Assembly: GCF_003574465.1 (NCBI RefSeq)
Contig: NZ_QOWC01000015.1
Span: 1-64,000, forward strand
Source of the DNA: Methylobacterium crusticola
Lineage (GTDB): Bacteria > Pseudomonadota > Alphaproteobacteria > Rhizobiales > Beijerinckiaceae
Reading direction: 5' to 3'
DNA length: 64,000 bases
Shown here: one piece after another, positions 62,988 to 64,000 of the stretch
Layout: every line of letters starts with the position of its first letter
Position numbering within the stretch: position 1 is the stretch's first letter
The notes under the pieces: generated by a model
Database searches by the model: none
What the model saw: only the letters and a program-made list of their open reading frames with translations
What the model was told of the DNA's origin: nothing
Position numbers and translations under genes: made by a program

Positions 62988-64000
62988 TCACGGCGCCGCG
63001 GGAGGCCGCGGCGCGGCCTCGTCGGAGAGGCCGACCTTGGCCCAGACGTAGAGCGCGAGCAGCGCCACCGGCAGCCCGATCAGCGACGTCCCGACGAAGA
63101 ACCAGGTGAAGCCCGTCCGCTCGATCGCGAAGCCCGAGAAGCCCGCCAGCACGCTGCCCGGGAAGGCGCAGAGCGACGTCATCAGCCCGAACTGGCTCGC
63201 CGCGTGCTCGGCCGAGGCGAGCGTCGACATGTAGGTGATCAGCACGACCGACGCGAAGGCGTACGCGAAGCCGTCGATGCTGACCGCGGCCGCGAAGGTC
63301 CAGAAGGCCGTCCCGCCGTCGCCCCCGTGCGCCGCCAGGTAGGCGAGGCTGAGATGCGAGGCCGAGCCCGCCACCGTGCCGATCAGGAGGCTCGGCAGCA
63401 TGCCGATCCGCGGGATGAGAGCGCCCGCCAGGAAGGTGCCGCCGAGCGCGATCCAGAAGCCGAACAGCTTGGTGACGGTCGCGATGTCGGTGTTGGAGAA
63501 GCCCTGGTGCTTGAACAGCGGGATCGCCATCGCGCTCGCGACGTAGCCCGGCATCCGGAAGCCCGCGACGAGCAGCAGGATCACGGGCGCGGTCGGGCCG
63601 AGGCGGGTCAGGAGCTCCCGGATCGGCGCCCAGACGGTCTCGACGAAGCCCGCCCGGGCCAGGGCGGGGCGCTGGTCCGAAGGCGGCTCGGGCGCGAGCA
63701 CGGCCGCGGCCATGCCCGGGAGCATCAGGGCGCCCATGCAGAGGTAGGCGCCGCGCCAGCCGATCCGGTCGGCCAGGAACAGGGCGCCGGCCCCGGCCGC
63801 GAGGTTGCCGATGCGCCAGCCGATCTCGGTCCAGGACGACAGCACCGCCTGCTTCTCGGGGGGCCGGACGCTGGTGATGCGCCAGCCGTCGATGACGAGG
63901 TCGAGGGTGGCGCCCGCCACGCCGAGGGCGAGCGAGAGCACGATCGTCCAGGCGAGCTGGTGGGCCGGGTCGCCGAACGCGATGCCGGCGAGCGTCGCCA
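62988..64000 (-). CDS. AmpG-like MFS permease (5' end beyond window)
   Basis: The 3' 337 codons of a major facilitator, open to the window edge. Upstream part reads FGDPAHQLAWTIVLSLALGVAGATLDLVIDGWRI, a signature of AmpG-type permeases that carry muropeptides into the cytosol for cell-wall recycling. About ten membrane helices are visible, with a GWRI loop and a Pro-rich cytosolic tail. Substrate is inferred from similarity; some AmpG-like proteins in this group have other roles. The true start lies past 64000. Confidence 0.85.
   Translation of the reverse strand, partial: ATLAGIAFGDPAHQLAWTIVLSLALGVAGATLDLVIDGWRITSVRPPEKQAVLSSWTEIGWRIGNLAAGAGALFLADRIGWRGAYLCMGALMLPGMAAAVLAPEPPSDQRPALARAGFVETVWAPIRELLTRLGPTAPVILLLVAGFRMPGYVASAMAIPLFKHQGFSNTDIATVTKLFGFWIALGGTFLAGALIPRIGMLPSLLIGTVAGSASHLSLAYLAAHGGDGGTAFWTFAAAVSIDGFAYAFASVVLITYMSTLASAEHAASQFGLMTSLCAFPGSVLAGFSGFAIERTGFTWFFVGTSLIGLPVALLALYVWAKVGLSDEAAPRPPAAP

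Overview
The window reads as one continuous, very GC-rich (roughly 70%) alphaproteobacterial chromosome segment, most likely Methylobacterium or a close relative. Reasons: a dnaA-dnaN-recF block with rpsT just upstream of dnaA, a mutM-ubiE-ubiB-coaBC neighbourhood, an HWE-type histidine kinase next to a NepR-type anti-sigma factor, and small lineage-typical proteins (DUF6894, GCG-CRPN, MucR/Ros remnant). Genus is inference; no rRNA or tRNA gene was recognised. The region around dnaA is probably near the replication origin, but I saw no convincing DnaA-box array.

Layout. 1-4.2 kb is a patchy, lower-GC accessory zone: a MucR/Ros C-terminal remnant, a secreted amino-acid-type binding protein, a TetR regulator divergent from a crotonase-family gene with a clear dyad between them, and a SRPBCC protein. 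4.4-6.3 kb holds psd-pssA (phosphatidylethanolamine synthesis) and a small conserved protein. 6.4-11.4 kb is a TetR-MFP-RND efflux operon preceded by a perfect 20-bp palindrome. 11.7-14.8 kb has NepR convergent with a GAF/PAS HWE kinase (general stress response). 14.9-17.8 kb is metX-metW divergent from chorismate mutase. 18.0-20.4 kb is a TetR/DUF4188 pair with a dyad operator, then two small secreted proteins. 20.7-26.5 kb is housekeeping: alaX-like editing protein, a single-domain response regulator, ppx/gppA-rlmE, recQ.

26.8-33.6 kb is an exopolysaccharide/glycan cluster: NDP-sugar epimerase/decarboxylase, MsbA-like ABC exporter, a glycosyltransferase-methyltransferase fusion, a polysaccharide deacetylase and a second GT2. 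33.7-34.9 kb is a low-information junction with a serine-recombinase C-terminal remnant and a 12-bp inverted repeat. 34.9-42.8 kb is a catabolic cluster: one-polypeptide class I fumarase-type hydratase (TTG start), peroxiredoxin, LysR regulator, 2-hydroxyacid dehydrogenase, mandelate racemase/galactonate dehydratase family enzyme, iron-containing alcohol dehydrogenase (maleylacetate reductase-like) and a TRAP binding protein. It looks like uptake and oxidation of a hydroxy or sugar acid under LysR control.

42.9-55.0 kb is the core replication/housekeeping block (recF, dnaN, dnaA, rpsT, coaBC, ubiB, ubiE, mutM) with a lone branched-chain-amino-acid-type binding protein between coaBC and ubiB. 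55.1-64.0 kb holds a GST, a YidB-like protein, uvrB with an AT-hook-bearing N-terminal extension, a Crp/Fnr regulator, a GCG-CRPN secreted protein, a NarL-type response regulator, a DUF6894 protein, a 20-bp tandem repeat and the 3' part of an AmpG-like MFS permease running off the window.

No CRISPR array, intact transposon, prophage or defence island was seen. The most interesting leads are the glycan cluster with its fused enzyme, the orphan NepR-HWE kinase pair, the uncharacterised catabolic cluster, and several well-formed promoter dyads.
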